64,000 nt of DNA from Mycolicibacterium xanthum (GTDB taxonomy: Bacteria > Actinomycetota > Actinomycetes > Mycobacteriales > Mycobacteriaceae), in contig NZ_JAIFZS010000037.1 in NCBI RefSeq assembly GCF_019710635.1, positions 1 through 64,000 of the forward strand. The letters run 5' to 3'. The notes beneath the pieces are model-generated. The model saw only the letters and a list, made by a program, of their open reading frames with translations, did not search any database and was not told where the DNA came from. Shown here one piece after another: positions 33,502-42,456 of this stretch. The stretch's first letter is position 1. Each line of letters begins with the position of its first letter. The position numbers and the translations under genes were made by a program.

Positions 33502-35163
33502 TCACCTGCCACGCAGTTCGCTGCGCAGGATCTTGCCGGTGCTGCTCCGCGGGAGCTCCGGCAGGATCGTGACGTCCCGCGGCACCTTGTAGTTCGCCAG
33601 ATTGTCCCGCACGTGCTGCTTGAGCTCGTCGACCGACGGTGCGGCGGACCCGTCGCCGCGGAGCACCACCCACGCAGCCAACCGCTGGCCGTAGTCGTCG
33701 TCGTCCACCCCGAGAACGGCAGCCTCGGCCACGCCGGGATGTGCCGCCAGGACCCGCTCCACCTCGATCGGGTACACGTTCTCCCCGCCGGACACGATCA
33801 TCTCGTCGTCGCGTCCGACCACGAAAAGCCGTCCGGCTCCGTCGAGATACCCCATGTCGCCGGAGGGCATGAACCCCTGATGGAACTCCTTGGTACTCCC
33901 CGAGGTGTACCCGTCGAACAGCGTCGAGCTGCGCACGAAGATCTGGCCCACCTCACCTGCCGGCAACTCGCGCAGGTCGGCGTCGAGGATGCGGACCTCG
34001 GTGCCGTCCGCGGGCCTGCCGGCGGTGTCGGGTGCGGCGCGCAGGTCGGTGGGTGTCGCCGTGGCGATCATGCCCGCCTCGGTTGCGTTGTAGTTGTTGT
34101 AGATGACGTCGCCGAACTGGTCCATGAAGGCCGTGACGACGTCCGGCCGCATCCGGGAGCCCGACGCGGTGGCGAACCGAAGCGACCGGCAACTGTACCG
34201 GCCGCGCACGTCGGCGGGCAGATCCATGATGCGGTCGAACATCACCGGCACGACTACCAGGCCGGTCGCCCGGTACTTCTCGATCAGTGCCAGCGTCGCC
34301 TCGGGATCGAATTTGCGGCGGGTCACGATCGGGCAGGCCAGCAGCGCGGCGAAGAGCAGTTGCGAGAACCCCCAGGCGTGGAACATCGGTGCGGCGATCA
34401 CGATCGGTTCCTCGGCGCGCCAGGGAATCCGGTCGAGCACCGACTTGAGGTCAGCTGCACCACCGCTACCCTCGGAACGCTTGGCACCCTTGGGCGTTCC
34501 GGTCGTCCCCGAGGTGAGCAGGATGATGTCGCTGGCGCGAGCGGCCGGATGCGGGCGCCGGCCCAGATGCGTGTCGATCATCGATTCGAGCGCCGGGGTG
34601 TCATGACCATCTCCCGTCGCTCCGCTCGCCCCGGTGTCGTTGTCGACCCAGCCCAGGATCCTCACCGCATCAGGGGCGTTCTGCAATGCGCGTTCGACCG
34701 TCGCGGTGAACTCCTGGTCGTAGATCACGGTGATGGGCCTGCCGGCGCCCTCGCGGTCGATCACCTCGGCCAGCGCAGGTCCGGCGAAAGACGTGTTGAG
34801 CAACAGCACATCGGCCCCGATGCGGTTGGACGCGACCAGCGCCTCGATGAAACCCCGGTGGTTGCGGCACATCACCGCCACGGTCGCCGGCGAGCCCGCG
34901 CCGCCATCCTGTGAGTTCAGCTCCTGCAGTGCGACGGCCAAGGCGTCGCACCGGTCATCGAGCTGCTTCCAGGTCAGGGTGCCGCGTTCGTCGATGACGC
35001 CCGGGCGATCGGGGCAGCGCTGCGCCGCGGCGGCGAATCCGACCGTGGCGGTCAGCCCCGCGCGCCGCATCGCCGCGCCCATCCGCAGGTAGCGGTCGGG
35101 CCGCATCGGTGCGATCAGCCGGGACCGCCACAACGTGGCGAGCAGACCCAGGTGATCCGCCAC
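33502..35163 (-). CDS. Acyl-CoA synthetase (AMP-forming, FadD-like)
   Basis: 553 residues of the ANL superfamily. The P-loop is LLTSGTTGTPKGAKRS. NNYNATEAG is the A5 motif, SGDMGYLDGAGRLFVVGRDD the hinge region, and SGGENVYPIEVE follows. The C-terminal catalytic lysine is in SSTGKILRSELRGR. It would activate a fatty or other carboxylic acid as its CoA ester. The GTG at 35163 lies 5 bp after the acyltransferase stop, so the two are co-transcribed. Confidence 0.94.
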   Translation of the reverse strand: MADHLGLLATLWRSRLIAPMRPDRYLRMGAAMRRAGLTATVGFAAAAQRCPDRPGVIDERGTLTWKQLDDRCDALAVALQELNSQDGGAGSPATVAVMCRNHRGFIEALVASNRIGADVLLLNTSFAGPALAEVIDREGAGRPITVIYDQEFTATVERALQNAPDAVRILGWVDNDTGASGATGDGHDTPALESMIDTHLGRRPHPAARASDIILLTSGTTGTPKGAKRSEGSGGAADLKSVLDRIPWRAEEPIVIAAPMFHAWGFSQLLFAALLACPIVTRRKFDPEATLALIEKYRATGLVVVPVMFDRIMDLPADVRGRYSCRSLRFATASGSRMRPDVVTAFMDQFGDVIYNNYNATEAGMIATATPTDLRAAPDTAGRPADGTEVRILDADLRELPAGEVGQIFVRSSTLFDGYTSGSTKEFHQGFMPSGDMGYLDGAGRLFVVGRDDEMIVSGGENVYPIEVERVLAAHPGVAEAAVLGVDDDDYGQRLAAWVVLRGDGSAAPSVDELKQHVRDNLANYKVPRDVTILPELPRSSTGKILRSELRGR

Positions 35164-35168
35164 GAAGC

Positions 35169-35966
35169 TCAGCCCAGCACCGGGAATCGGCGCTCGCGGG
35201 CCAGGTCGTCGAGCGCTTTCTGCATCACCGAACGGACGTGCTCGTCGACCGCCTCGACGTCCGGGTCTTCACCGAACTGCGCCTCCACGTCGATGGGGTC
35301 CAGCACGCGGGTCACGATCTTGGATGGCAGCGGCAGGTTGGGTGGAAACATCACCGACAGGCCGAACGGAAGACCGACGCTGATCGGAAGGATCTCCACG
35401 CGTGCGCGGTTCAAGCCGACACGACGAGCGATCGACTCACCTCGGGCCAAGAAAATCTGGGTTTCCTGACCCCCTATCGAGACCATCGGAACGATCGGGA
35501 CGCCGGACTCGATCGCAGTACGGACATAGCCCTTGCGGCCGTTGAAATCGATCCGGTTTCCGGTGCTGCTGGGCCGGTAGGCGTCGTAGTCGCCGCCGGG
35601 GAAGACCAGCACCACGCCGCCGTCGCGCAACGCTCCCGCGGCATTGTCCCGGCTGGCCTCGATGACGCCGGCCCGGCGCAGCAGGTCACCGAGCGGCCCG
35701 ATGAACACACTGTCGTGCGCCAGCGTGTAGACCGGTCGGTCGAAACCGAAGCGTTCGTAGAACGCCGGGGCGAACACCAGCACATCGGGCGTGAACATGC
35801 CACCGGAGTGGTTGGACACGACCAGGGCGCCACCGGCGTCGGGAATCGAATCGATCCCACGCACCTCGGCGCGGAAGTATCGTCTGATCAGCGGCCCCAC
35901 TCGATTCACGATCTGGCTCGTGAATCCGGGGTCCCATTTGGCCGTCTCGGCAAGGTCATCGGACAT
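35169..35966 (-). CDS. Lysophospholipid acyltransferase (PlsC-like) family protein
   Basis: 265 residues. The active-site block is VVSNHSGGMFTPD, where the usual HX4D has a longer spacing to the Asp, as in other mycobacterial members with NHSGG. FPGGDYDAYRP follows. It probably transfers an acyl group to a glycerol- or lysolipid acceptor. It forms an operon with the acyl-CoA synthetase and is divergent from the epimerase, with an extended palindrome in between. Confidence 0.88.
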   Translation of the reverse strand: MSDDLAETAKWDPGFTSQIVNRVGPLIRRYFRAEVRGIDSIPDAGGALVVSNHSGGMFTPDVLVFAPAFYERFGFDRPVYTLAHDSVFIGPLGDLLRRAGVIEASRDNAAGALRDGGVVLVFPGGDYDAYRPSSTGNRIDFNGRKGYVRTAIESGVPIVPMVSIGGQETQIFLARGESIARRVGLNRARVEILPISVGLPFGLSVMFPPNLPLPSKIVTRVLDPIDVEAQFGEDPDVEAVDEHVRSVMQKALDDLARERRFPVLG

Positions 35967-35974
35967 CGTGGCGA

Positions 35975-36009
35975 GATATGTTACTCTCCGATAAAGAGAA
36001 TGTCATATC
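35975..36009. promoter_or_regulatory. Extended palindrome between acyltransferase and epimerase genes
   Basis: GATATG (35975-35980) and CATATC (36004-36009) are the outer arms, and CTCTC (35984-35988) and GAGAA (35996-36000) the inner ones. All share a centre at 35992. This is a plausible operator for the divergent pair; no regulator gene is adjacent. Confidence 0.55.
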
Positions 36010-36027
36010 CGCAGGTAGGAGACTATA

Positions 36028-37089
36028 ATGGCGGGCACCGTGCTGGTCACCGGCGGGTTTGGCCTGGTGGGTTCGGCCACCGTCCGACGACTGAGCGAGC
36101 TCGGCCGCACCGTCGTGGTGGCCGACCTGGAGAGCCCGGCCAACCGCACCGCGGCCGAGAACCTTCCCGCCGGGGTGTCCGTGCGGTGGGTCGACCTGAC
36201 CGACGAGGACCAGACCGCGCGGATGGTCGCCGAGGTGGCGCCCGAGGCGATCATCCATCTCGCGGCGATCATCCCCCCGGCGATCTACAAGAACCGCACT
36301 CTGGCGCGGCGGGTCAACGTCGACGCCACGGCCACTCTCGTGCGCATCGCGGAGTCTCAGCCCACTCCCCCGCGCTTCGTCCAGGCTTCCAGCAACGCGG
36401 TGTACGGCGCCCGCAACCCGCATAGCGTGACCGGCCTGGAGACCGCGGACATGCCGATGAAGCGCTCCGACCTGTACAGCGCCACCAAGGCCGACGCGGA
36501 GTCCATCGTCCGGGCCTCGTCCCTGGAGTGGGTGGTGCTGCGCCTGGGTGGCGTGCTCAGCGTCGATCCCAAGGCGATTCCGTTCAACGCGGATGCGCTC
36601 TACTTCGAGAGCCTGCTGCCCACCGACGGCCGGATGCACAGTGTCGATGTCCGTGACGTCGCCTGGGCGTTCGCCGCCGCAACGACCGCCGACGTGGTGC
36701 ACGAGATCCTGCTGATCGGCGGCGACGACTCGCACAAGTCGCTCTACGGTGAGATCACACCCGCGCTGGCCGCCGCACGCGGCCTCGCGGGCGGACTCGC
36801 CCCCGGCCGGAAGGGCAACCCGGACAGTGACGAGGACTGGTTCGTCACCGACTGGATGGACACCACCCGCGCACAGGAAGCGCTGCAGTTCCAGCACTAT
36901 TCGTGGCAGGACATGATCGACGAGTCCCGCCGCAATGCTGGAGTATCACGGTACGCGCTGCAGATCGCGGCCCCACTCATTCGCGCCGTCCTCAAGCGGC
37001 GCGGCGCCTACTGGAGGCAACCAGGCCAGTACGCCGATCCGTGGGGGGCGATCAGGCGCAAGTTCGGAGATCCCTCGCCGGACAGTTAG
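36028..37089 (+). CDS. NAD-dependent epimerase/dehydratase family protein (extended SDR)
   Basis: 353 residues. The N-terminal TGGFGLVGSATV binds NAD, followed by AAIIPPAIY and the QASSNAVYG strand. The catalytic Tyr/Lys lie in DLYSATKADAE. Similar to 3-beta-hydroxysteroid dehydrogenase- or sugar epimerase-type proteins; the substrate is unknown. It is alone on the plus strand and divergent from the acyltransferase. Confidence 0.88.
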   Translation: MAGTVLVTGGFGLVGSATVRRLSELGRTVVVADLESPANRTAAENLPAGVSVRWVDLTDEDQTARMVAEVAPEAIIHLAAIIPPAIYKNRTLARRVNVDATATLVRIAESQPTPPRFVQASSNAVYGARNPHSVTGLETADMPMKRSDLYSATKADAESIVRASSLEWVVLRLGGVLSVDPKAIPFNADALYFESLLPTDGRMHSVDVRDVAWAFAAATTADVVHEILLIGGDDSHKSLYGEITPALAAARGLAGGLAPGRKGNPDSDEDWFVTDWMDTTRAQEALQFQHYSWQDMIDESRRNAGVSRYALQIAAPLIRAVLKRRGAYWRQPGQYADPWGAIRRKFGDPSPDS

Positions 37090-37109
37090 CCGGACGGGTG
37101 GCTCCTAGC

Positions 37110-37916
37110 CTAGGCCGGTCCGAGGGTGGGCGCACCACCCTGGGGGTGGAAGTACCAGCCCCCGGCGGCGTGCGTGCCACCATCGACGTGGATCGTCTGC
37201 CCGGTGATGTAGCTGGCCATGTCGGATGCGAGAAACACTGCTGCAGAGGCCATTTCGTCGACATGTCCGGCGCGTCGCATCGGAATGCCATCGGCCAGTG
37301 AGCCCGAGATGTCCCCGGACGCGATGGCCTTCAGCCCCTCGGTCATGGTGAGGTCCGGGGCCAACGCGTTGACCCGGATTTCGTACGGGGCCAGTTCGAA
37401 CGACGCGGTCTTGGTGTAGTTGATGACGCCGGCCTTCGCGGCCGCGTAGGCCGCGTAACCCGGTGCCGCGCGCACCCCCTCGATCGAGGTGATGTTGATG
37501 ATGCTGCCCGGGGCACCGGCATCCACCAGCCGGCGCGCCACCCGCTGGGTGCACAGCAGCACGTGGCGCAGGTTGCTGCGGTACAACGCATCCCAACCGT
37601 TCTCGGTGGTCTGCAGTAGCGGCGAGTTGAACGTCCCGCCGGCGTTGTTGACCAGAATCGATACCGTGCCCAACGCACGCTCGGTGCGCTCCAGCGCCGC
37701 GTCGACCGCCGCCGCGTCCCGCACGTCGATGGGCTCGGCCAGGCCGCCGACCGCCTCCGCAGCAGCGGCGCAGGTGTCCGGATCGCGCTCCCAGATCGCG
37801 ACCGACGCACCGAAGGCGGCCAACCCCTCGGCGATGCCCCGCCCGATGCCGGCTCCCGCGCCGGTGACGACGGCCACACGGCCCGTGAGCAGGATGTCCG
37901 ATGGAGCGATCGTCAT
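37110..37916 (-). CDS. SDR family NAD(P)-dependent oxidoreductase
   Basis: 268 residues. Motifs are TGAGAGIGRGIAEGL, ILVNNAGGTFN, NITSIEGVRAAPGYAAYAAA (catalytic Tyr in AAYAAAKAG) and ITGQTIHVDGGTHAAGG. The C terminus carries an unusual tail of about 20 residues (WYFHPQGGAPTLGPA). It is the last gene of the 20.7-kb minus-strand run and starts 11 bp after the CoA transferase. An upstream extension to 38375 is a shifted frame of that gene. Confidence 0.91.
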   Translation of the reverse strand: MTIAPSDILLTGRVAVVTGAGAGIGRGIAEGLAAFGASVAIWERDPDTCAAAAEAVGGLAEPIDVRDAAAVDAALERTERALGTVSILVNNAGGTFNSPLLQTTENGWDALYRSNLRHVLLCTQRVARRLVDAGAPGSIINITSIEGVRAAPGYAAYAAAKAGVINYTKTASFELAPYEIRVNALAPDLTMTEGLKAIASGDISGSLADGIPMRRAGHVDEMASAAVFLASDMASYITGQTIHVDGGTHAAGGWYFHPQGGAPTLGPA

Positions 37917-37927
37917 AGCAGACGAGG

Positions 37928-40354
37928 TTAGCGGGCGATGGTGTTGCCGATGACCCCATCCGCCTCCAGTCGGGCGATCTCCTCCTCGGCGACGCCCAAC
38001 TCGCTCAGCAGCTCGTGGTTGTGCTGGCCGAGCAGCGGTGCGGGCGTGGTGTGCACGCGCTCGGGACCACCGCCCAGCCGGAAGGGCAGGGTGCTGTGGT
38101 CGGTGGTGGGGTTGATGGGGTGCTCGACCGCCTCGAAGAACCCGCGGGACTGCAGCTGTGCCAGTTCGGACTGCCGGTGCGGCTGCATCACCTTGCCCAC
38201 CGGTACGCCGTGCTCCCACAGCGCGGTGACGATGTCGTCGCCGGTGCGCTCGGCGCACCACTGACCGAGATGCCGGTCGATCAGATCGTGGTGCGTCCGC
38301 CGGCCCGCCGCGGTGGCCAGCTCGGCTCCGGTCGCCCACTCCGGCCGCCCGAGCGCTTCGCAGAGCCCGGCCCACTGGGCGTCGGTGACCACCGCGATCG
38401 CGACCCAGCTGTCCAGGCGACCGAACTCGTCGATCTCGTTGGTGCGGTACAGGTTCTGCGGCGCGGCGGTCGGCCCTCGGTTGCCGGCGCGCTGCAGCAG
38501 GGCACCGTAGGTGGAGTACTCGATCACCTGCTCGGCAGCGATGTTGAGGGCGGCGTCGACCATCGACGCCTCCACGATCGAACCCTCACCGGTACGCCGT
38601 CGGTGTTCGAGCGCCAGCAGCAGTGCGTTCAGCGCGTGCACGCCGGCGTTCGGGTCACCGACTGAATACGGCTCGAACGGGTTGAGATCTGGATAGCCGG
38701 TCAGCCAGCTGATCCCGGCCGCCGCCTCGATGACGTAGGCGAACGCCGGGTTGTCCCGCCACGGTCCGTCCAGCCCGAAGCCGGGCATCCGCAACATGAT
38801 GATGCCGGGTTGAACAGCCTTGACGGCGTCGTAGGTCAGGCCCATGCTCTCCAGGACGCGGGGCGTGAAGTTCTCGACCACCACGTCGGCGGTGGCGATG
38901 AACCGTTTGAGCAGCTCCCGTCCCTCGGCGCTCGCCAGGTTCAGGGTCACACCGCGTTTGTTGGTATTCAGGCCAGAGAAGATCGGCGAACGCTCCCACC
39001 AAGCCTCCTCGGTGGCCGGGATGCCGGCGATCAGCCGGGTGCCGTCCGGATGGCGGGTCGACTCGACGTGGATCACGTCGGCGCCCAGCATGGCCAGCAG
39101 ATGGGTGCAGCTCGGCCCGGCCCAGAACGTCGTCATGTCGATGACGCGCACACCGGCGAACGGCAGCTCCCTTTCACCCGAACGTGCATTCCCTGTCACC
39201 GCCGAGCCGGATTCGCTACCGCGCGTGCACGTTCGCACGAGCTCGCGGTAGTGCTCGGTGTGCTCGCCAAGGCGGGGGGCCGGGGCCGGCGGGCGCAGCG
39301 TCGCCGGCGCGATCCGGTAGGGGTGGGTGGGCTGGGTGAAACCGTCGCGCGGGTTGACCACGAACGAGCCGCGCGCCACGAAATGGTCCAGGGAGGCGAT
39401 GTTCTCGCCGTTGGCGACCGGAGCGTTCGGGATACGGAACGCGGTGGCCAGATCCCGGATTTCGTCGACGGTCTGGTCGGCCACCCAGGCGTAGAGTTCG
39501 TCGGCCTTCTCGTTGGCCTGCTCGGTGATCGACAGCGGCGAGTCCTCGTCGATCCACTCGTCATGGCCGGTCATCGCGCACAGGTCGAACCATTGCTGGG
39601 CGGTGCCGCAGCCGATGTCGACGAGGCCGTCCTTGGCGCGGGCGATGCCGGGCACGGTCAGCCGCCGGGCGTCGCGCCAGGGCCTGCCCAACATCTCGAA
39701 ATAGCTCACCGGATAGTAGGTGAGTCCCAGCACCGAGGTCTCGAGCATCGACAGGTCGATCAGCTCGGCCCCGCCGCGCATCCGCGATGCCAGCGTCGCC
39801 ACACTGGCGTAGGTGCCGGCAAGGTACTCGCCGACCTGCCCACCGACATACACCGGCGCCCGGTCCGGCGCGCCACGGCCGAGGCCGACGATCCCACCCG
39901 ACCACGCCTGCAGGGTGAACTCCGTCGCCGGGCGGTCGTGCCACGGACCGTCCAACCCGAACGACGTGATCGCCGTGACGGTCAGATGCGGGTGCGACCG
40001 ACGGATCTCCGACGGGCCGAACTCGGCCAGATCGGCTACGCCGGGACCAGGCGACCACACCACCGCATCAGCCCCGGCGAGCAGCGCGTTGACGAAATCG
40101 ACATCGGATCCCGGATCGGCGACCACGCTGCGCTTGGAACACGCCAGGAAGGAGAACAGCGCACCGTCGGCGCCATCGGCGATGTCCGCCCCCGAGGCCG
40201 ACCAGGCCCTGAGTGCATCACCCTGCGGGGGCTCGACCTTGACGATCTCGGCGCCGCCGTCGGCAAGCAGTTTGGTGCAGTAGGCGCCGGCGATCCCGTT
40301 GGACAGGTCGATGACGACGTAGCCGGAAAGGGGTGGATCAGGCACTGGAGGCAC
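37928..40354 (-). CDS. Fused, two-domain CaiB/BaiF (class III) CoA transferase
   Basis: 808 residues, about twice the family length. The first domain (about 1-375) starts with VVIDLSNGIAGAYCTKLLAD and has LLADGGAEIVKVE. The second (about 395-808) begins RVIDMTTFWAGPSCTHLLA, then LGADVIHVE, NTNKRGVTLNLAS and ENFTPRVLE. Both halves keep the class III fold; the putative catalytic Asp is clearest around NPAFAYVIEAAAG in the second half, where it appears altered, and VGGQVGEYLAG in the first. A self-contained heterodimer-like enzyme is likely. Confidence 0.9.
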   Translation of the reverse strand: MPPVPDPPLSGYVVIDLSNGIAGAYCTKLLADGGAEIVKVEPPQGDALRAWSASGADIADGADGALFSFLACSKRSVVADPGSDVDFVNALLAGADAVVWSPGPGVADLAEFGPSEIRRSHPHLTVTAITSFGLDGPWHDRPATEFTLQAWSGGIVGLGRGAPDRAPVYVGGQVGEYLAGTYASVATLASRMRGGAELIDLSMLETSVLGLTYYPVSYFEMLGRPWRDARRLTVPGIARAKDGLVDIGCGTAQQWFDLCAMTGHDEWIDEDSPLSITEQANEKADELYAWVADQTVDEIRDLATAFRIPNAPVANGENIASLDHFVARGSFVVNPRDGFTQPTHPYRIAPATLRPPAPAPRLGEHTEHYRELVRTCTRGSESGSAVTGNARSGERELPFAGVRVIDMTTFWAGPSCTHLLAMLGADVIHVESTRHPDGTRLIAGIPATEEAWWERSPIFSGLNTNKRGVTLNLASAEGRELLKRFIATADVVVENFTPRVLESMGLTYDAVKAVQPGIIMLRMPGFGLDGPWRDNPAFAYVIEAAAGISWLTGYPDLNPFEPYSVGDPNAGVHALNALLLALEHRRRTGEGSIVEASMVDAALNIAAEQVIEYSTYGALLQRAGNRGPTAAPQNLYRTNEIDEFGRLDSWVAIAVVTDAQWAGLCEALGRPEWATGAELATAAGRRTHHDLIDRHLGQWCAERTGDDIVTALWEHGVPVGKVMQPHRQSELAQLQSRGFFEAVEHPINPTTDHSTLPFRLGGGPERVHTTPAPLLGQHNHELLSELGVAEEEIARLEADGVIGNTIAR

Positions 40355-40361
40355 CGAAGTT

Positions 40362-41330
40362 CTAGTCCTCCTTGGCCCGGTTGCGCTTGCTCAACCGGAA
40401 TTCGGGCGGGAACTTGCTGTCGTAGTCGTTGACCGCGGCGGACAGGCCGGAATCGATCGACTCGAACATGTCCAGGTCCTCGTCACTGTCGTTGGCGACC
40501 CCGTTGCCCATCGACTCGAAGAACGCACTGAGCAGGCTGCCCATGTACTCACCTTGTTGCTGCTTGAAGATCTCGAAGAACATCTTCTGCTGAAACACGG
40601 TGTCCACCGGGCGATTCCGCGCGCATGCCAGCGCGTACTTCTGGGTCTCGGCCTCCAGCTGGTCGCGCGCCACGACCTTGTTCAGGAAGTTGCAGTCGTA
40701 CATCTCGGCGGCGGTGAACGGACGTCCGGTGAAGACCATCTCCTGGAACTTGCGCAGCCCCATCATCTGCACCCAGGTCCACATCCGTGGGCCCCAGCCG
40801 TGGTAGCGGAACGACGGATGACCGAACAGCGCATCGTCGGAGGAGATCACCAGGTCGGCGTCGGCGCACTGGTAGAAGTGCCAGCCGTAGCAGTAGCCCT
40901 TGGCCTCGACGATGCTGATCTTCTTGAAGTCCTGCAACGCGCGGTTGCCGGCCTGTGAGTTCGCATACCAGGAGCTGATCGTGGCGCCGTTGCGGAACGT
41001 CCCCTTCGGGGGATAGGTCACCGGGCCGATCCCCGCGACATCCGAGTCCTCCAGCCGGAGTTCGGCCAATCGCGCGGCGGGGTTGTCGTTGCCCTCCATG
41101 AACTCCGGGAGGTCCGCGCCGCTACCCAGGTTGTCCCCGACGCCGCGGATGATCACCACCTTGACGTCGTTGTCCGTGTTGGCCGCACGCAACACGTCGG
41201 CGTAGCGCAGGCGCGCCATCGAGGTGGGCGCGTTCAGGAACTCGGGACGGTTGAACGTGATGGTGGCGATCTTGGTCTTCGGATCCTTCTCGTAGAGAAC
41301 GATCTCCTCGGGCGAGGGCCGCTCAGCCAT
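40362..41330 (-). CDS. Enoyl-CoA hydratase/isomerase family protein (long variant)
   Basis: 322 residues from the ATG at 41330, about 60 longer than standard crotonases. The core is present as ITFNRPEFLNAP, GSGADLPEF, AKGYCYGWHFYQCADADLVI and FRYHGWGPRMWTWVQMMG. The last ~70 residues are extra and acidic. A GTG at 41342 is an alternative start. The gene overlaps the M24-like gene by 8 nt. The residue pattern at the active site differs from bona fide hydratases, so the reaction is uncertain. Confidence 0.87.
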   Translation of the reverse strand: MAERPSPEEIVLYEKDPKTKIATITFNRPEFLNAPTSMARLRYADVLRAANTDNDVKVVIIRGVGDNLGSGADLPEFMEGNDNPAARLAELRLEDSDVAGIGPVTYPPKGTFRNGATISSWYANSQAGNRALQDFKKISIVEAKGYCYGWHFYQCADADLVISSDDALFGHPSFRYHGWGPRMWTWVQMMGLRKFQEMVFTGRPFTAAEMYDCNFLNKVVARDQLEAETQKYALACARNRPVDTVFQQKMFFEIFKQQQGEYMGSLLSAFFESMGNGVANDSDEDLDMFESIDSGLSAAVNDYDSKFPPEFRLSKRNRAKED

Positions 41331-42456
41331 GAACGGCTTCACCGTAGGCGGGGGCGGCCGAGAGCAGCTCGGCGCCGTCGGCGGTGATCAACACCGCATC
41401 ACGGGTGAACACCGCTCCGACGCCCTGTTCCCAGACGTAGGCGGTGACCGCGAGCACCATGCCCTCTTCGAGGATGTCGGCCTCCGCGGTGGCCCGCAGA
41501 CTCGGTGACACCACCGGCGGGTCGAAACCCAGGCCGAGGCCGTGCGCCACCGGCATGACCGGCAGTTGCTCACCGGCCTGCTGGTAGGCGTCCAACAACG
41601 CGCTGGTAGCCATGCCGGGTCGGCAGACCTCGACCAGCCTGTCCCACAAGGCATCTCGGCGCAGGTACAGCCCGCGCACGGCATCGGTCGGCTCACCGAC
41701 GCAGAGCGTGCGGGCCAACTCGGCGACATATCCGTCGGCCAGCACCCCGGCCGACAACACCACCAGGTCACCCTCGCGTATCACACCGTCGTCCTCGACG
41801 CGGCGCCACGGATGCTCCTTCGACGTCACCCAGGCGGCCTCCTGGGTTGCCGGGGTACTCACCCCACCGGCGGCCTCCGCCTCCAACACCGCAGCGGTGA
41901 TGGCCTTCGCGGTGGTCCCCGCACCGAGGGCTGCCACACCCGCGGCCAGGCCCTCCTCGGCGATCGCCAGCGCGTGACGCAACGCCTGCACCTCCTCGGG
42001 AGTCTTGACCCGGCGGGCAGCCTGCATGGCCTGCTCGGCGTCCACCAGCTCCGCGTTCGGGAAGGCCATCGGCAACAGCTTGGCAAAAGTCGGTGTCAGG
42101 GCATCGGTGCCGACGCGCCGTGCGGTGTCGGCGCCCTTGATGTTCTGCAGGATGCCGACCAATGTCATCGGGTTCCACGCGAACCCATACAGATTCTGGT
42201 GCGGGATCTCCTCGGGAATGCCCTCGTCCCATGTGCTGTTCAGATGGATCTCGCCGGTGGCGCGCACGAATTCGCAGATCGGCCCGAACGGGCGGGTGCC
42301 CACCACCCACAGCTGGGGGGCACCGGAAATGTAGCGGACGTTGGCCTGACGGCCGAGCACCAGCACGTCGATGTCGTGGGCCTCCATCTGGGCCAAGGCC
42401 CGCTCGCGACGACTGAAACGCAGAGCCCGGGCGTCGGCCTCGATCTCAATTCCCAT
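41323..42456 (-). CDS. M24-family (Xaa-Pro peptidase/creatinase-like) protein with degenerate metal site
   Basis: 377 residues of the pita-bread fold. Compared with the intact paralogue directly upstream, four of the five metal ligands are gone. The strand that should read TDVSISYHGYCSDHGRT is here LSAGVLADGYVAELART (Asp to Ser and Asp to Glu). The first Glu region reads VLAVTAYV, and the last is FTRDAVL. Only the His in VAHGLGLGF is kept. It is probably non-hydrolytic or a partner subunit. The ATG at 42456 follows GAGGTG and overlaps the upstream gene by 11 nt. Confidence 0.87.
   Translation of the reverse strand: MGIEIEADARALRFSRRERALAQMEAHDIDVLVLGRQANVRYISGAPQLWVVGTRPFGPICEFVRATGEIHLNSTWDEGIPEEIPHQNLYGFAWNPMTLVGILQNIKGADTARRVGTDALTPTFAKLLPMAFPNAELVDAEQAMQAARRVKTPEEVQALRHALAIAEEGLAAGVAALGAGTTAKAITAAVLEAEAAGGVSTPATQEAAWVTSKEHPWRRVEDDGVIREGDLVVLSAGVLADGYVAELARTLCVGEPTDAVRGLYLRRDALWDRLVEVCRPGMATSALLDAYQQAGEQLPVMPVAHGLGLGFDPPVVSPSLRATAEADILEEGMVLAVTAYVWEQGVGAVFTRDAVLITADGAELLSAAPAYGEAVHG

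Noticed and set aside
37110..38375. A 421-residue SDR
   Set aside because: The extra N-terminal part lies within the CoA transferase in another frame and is Arg-rich.
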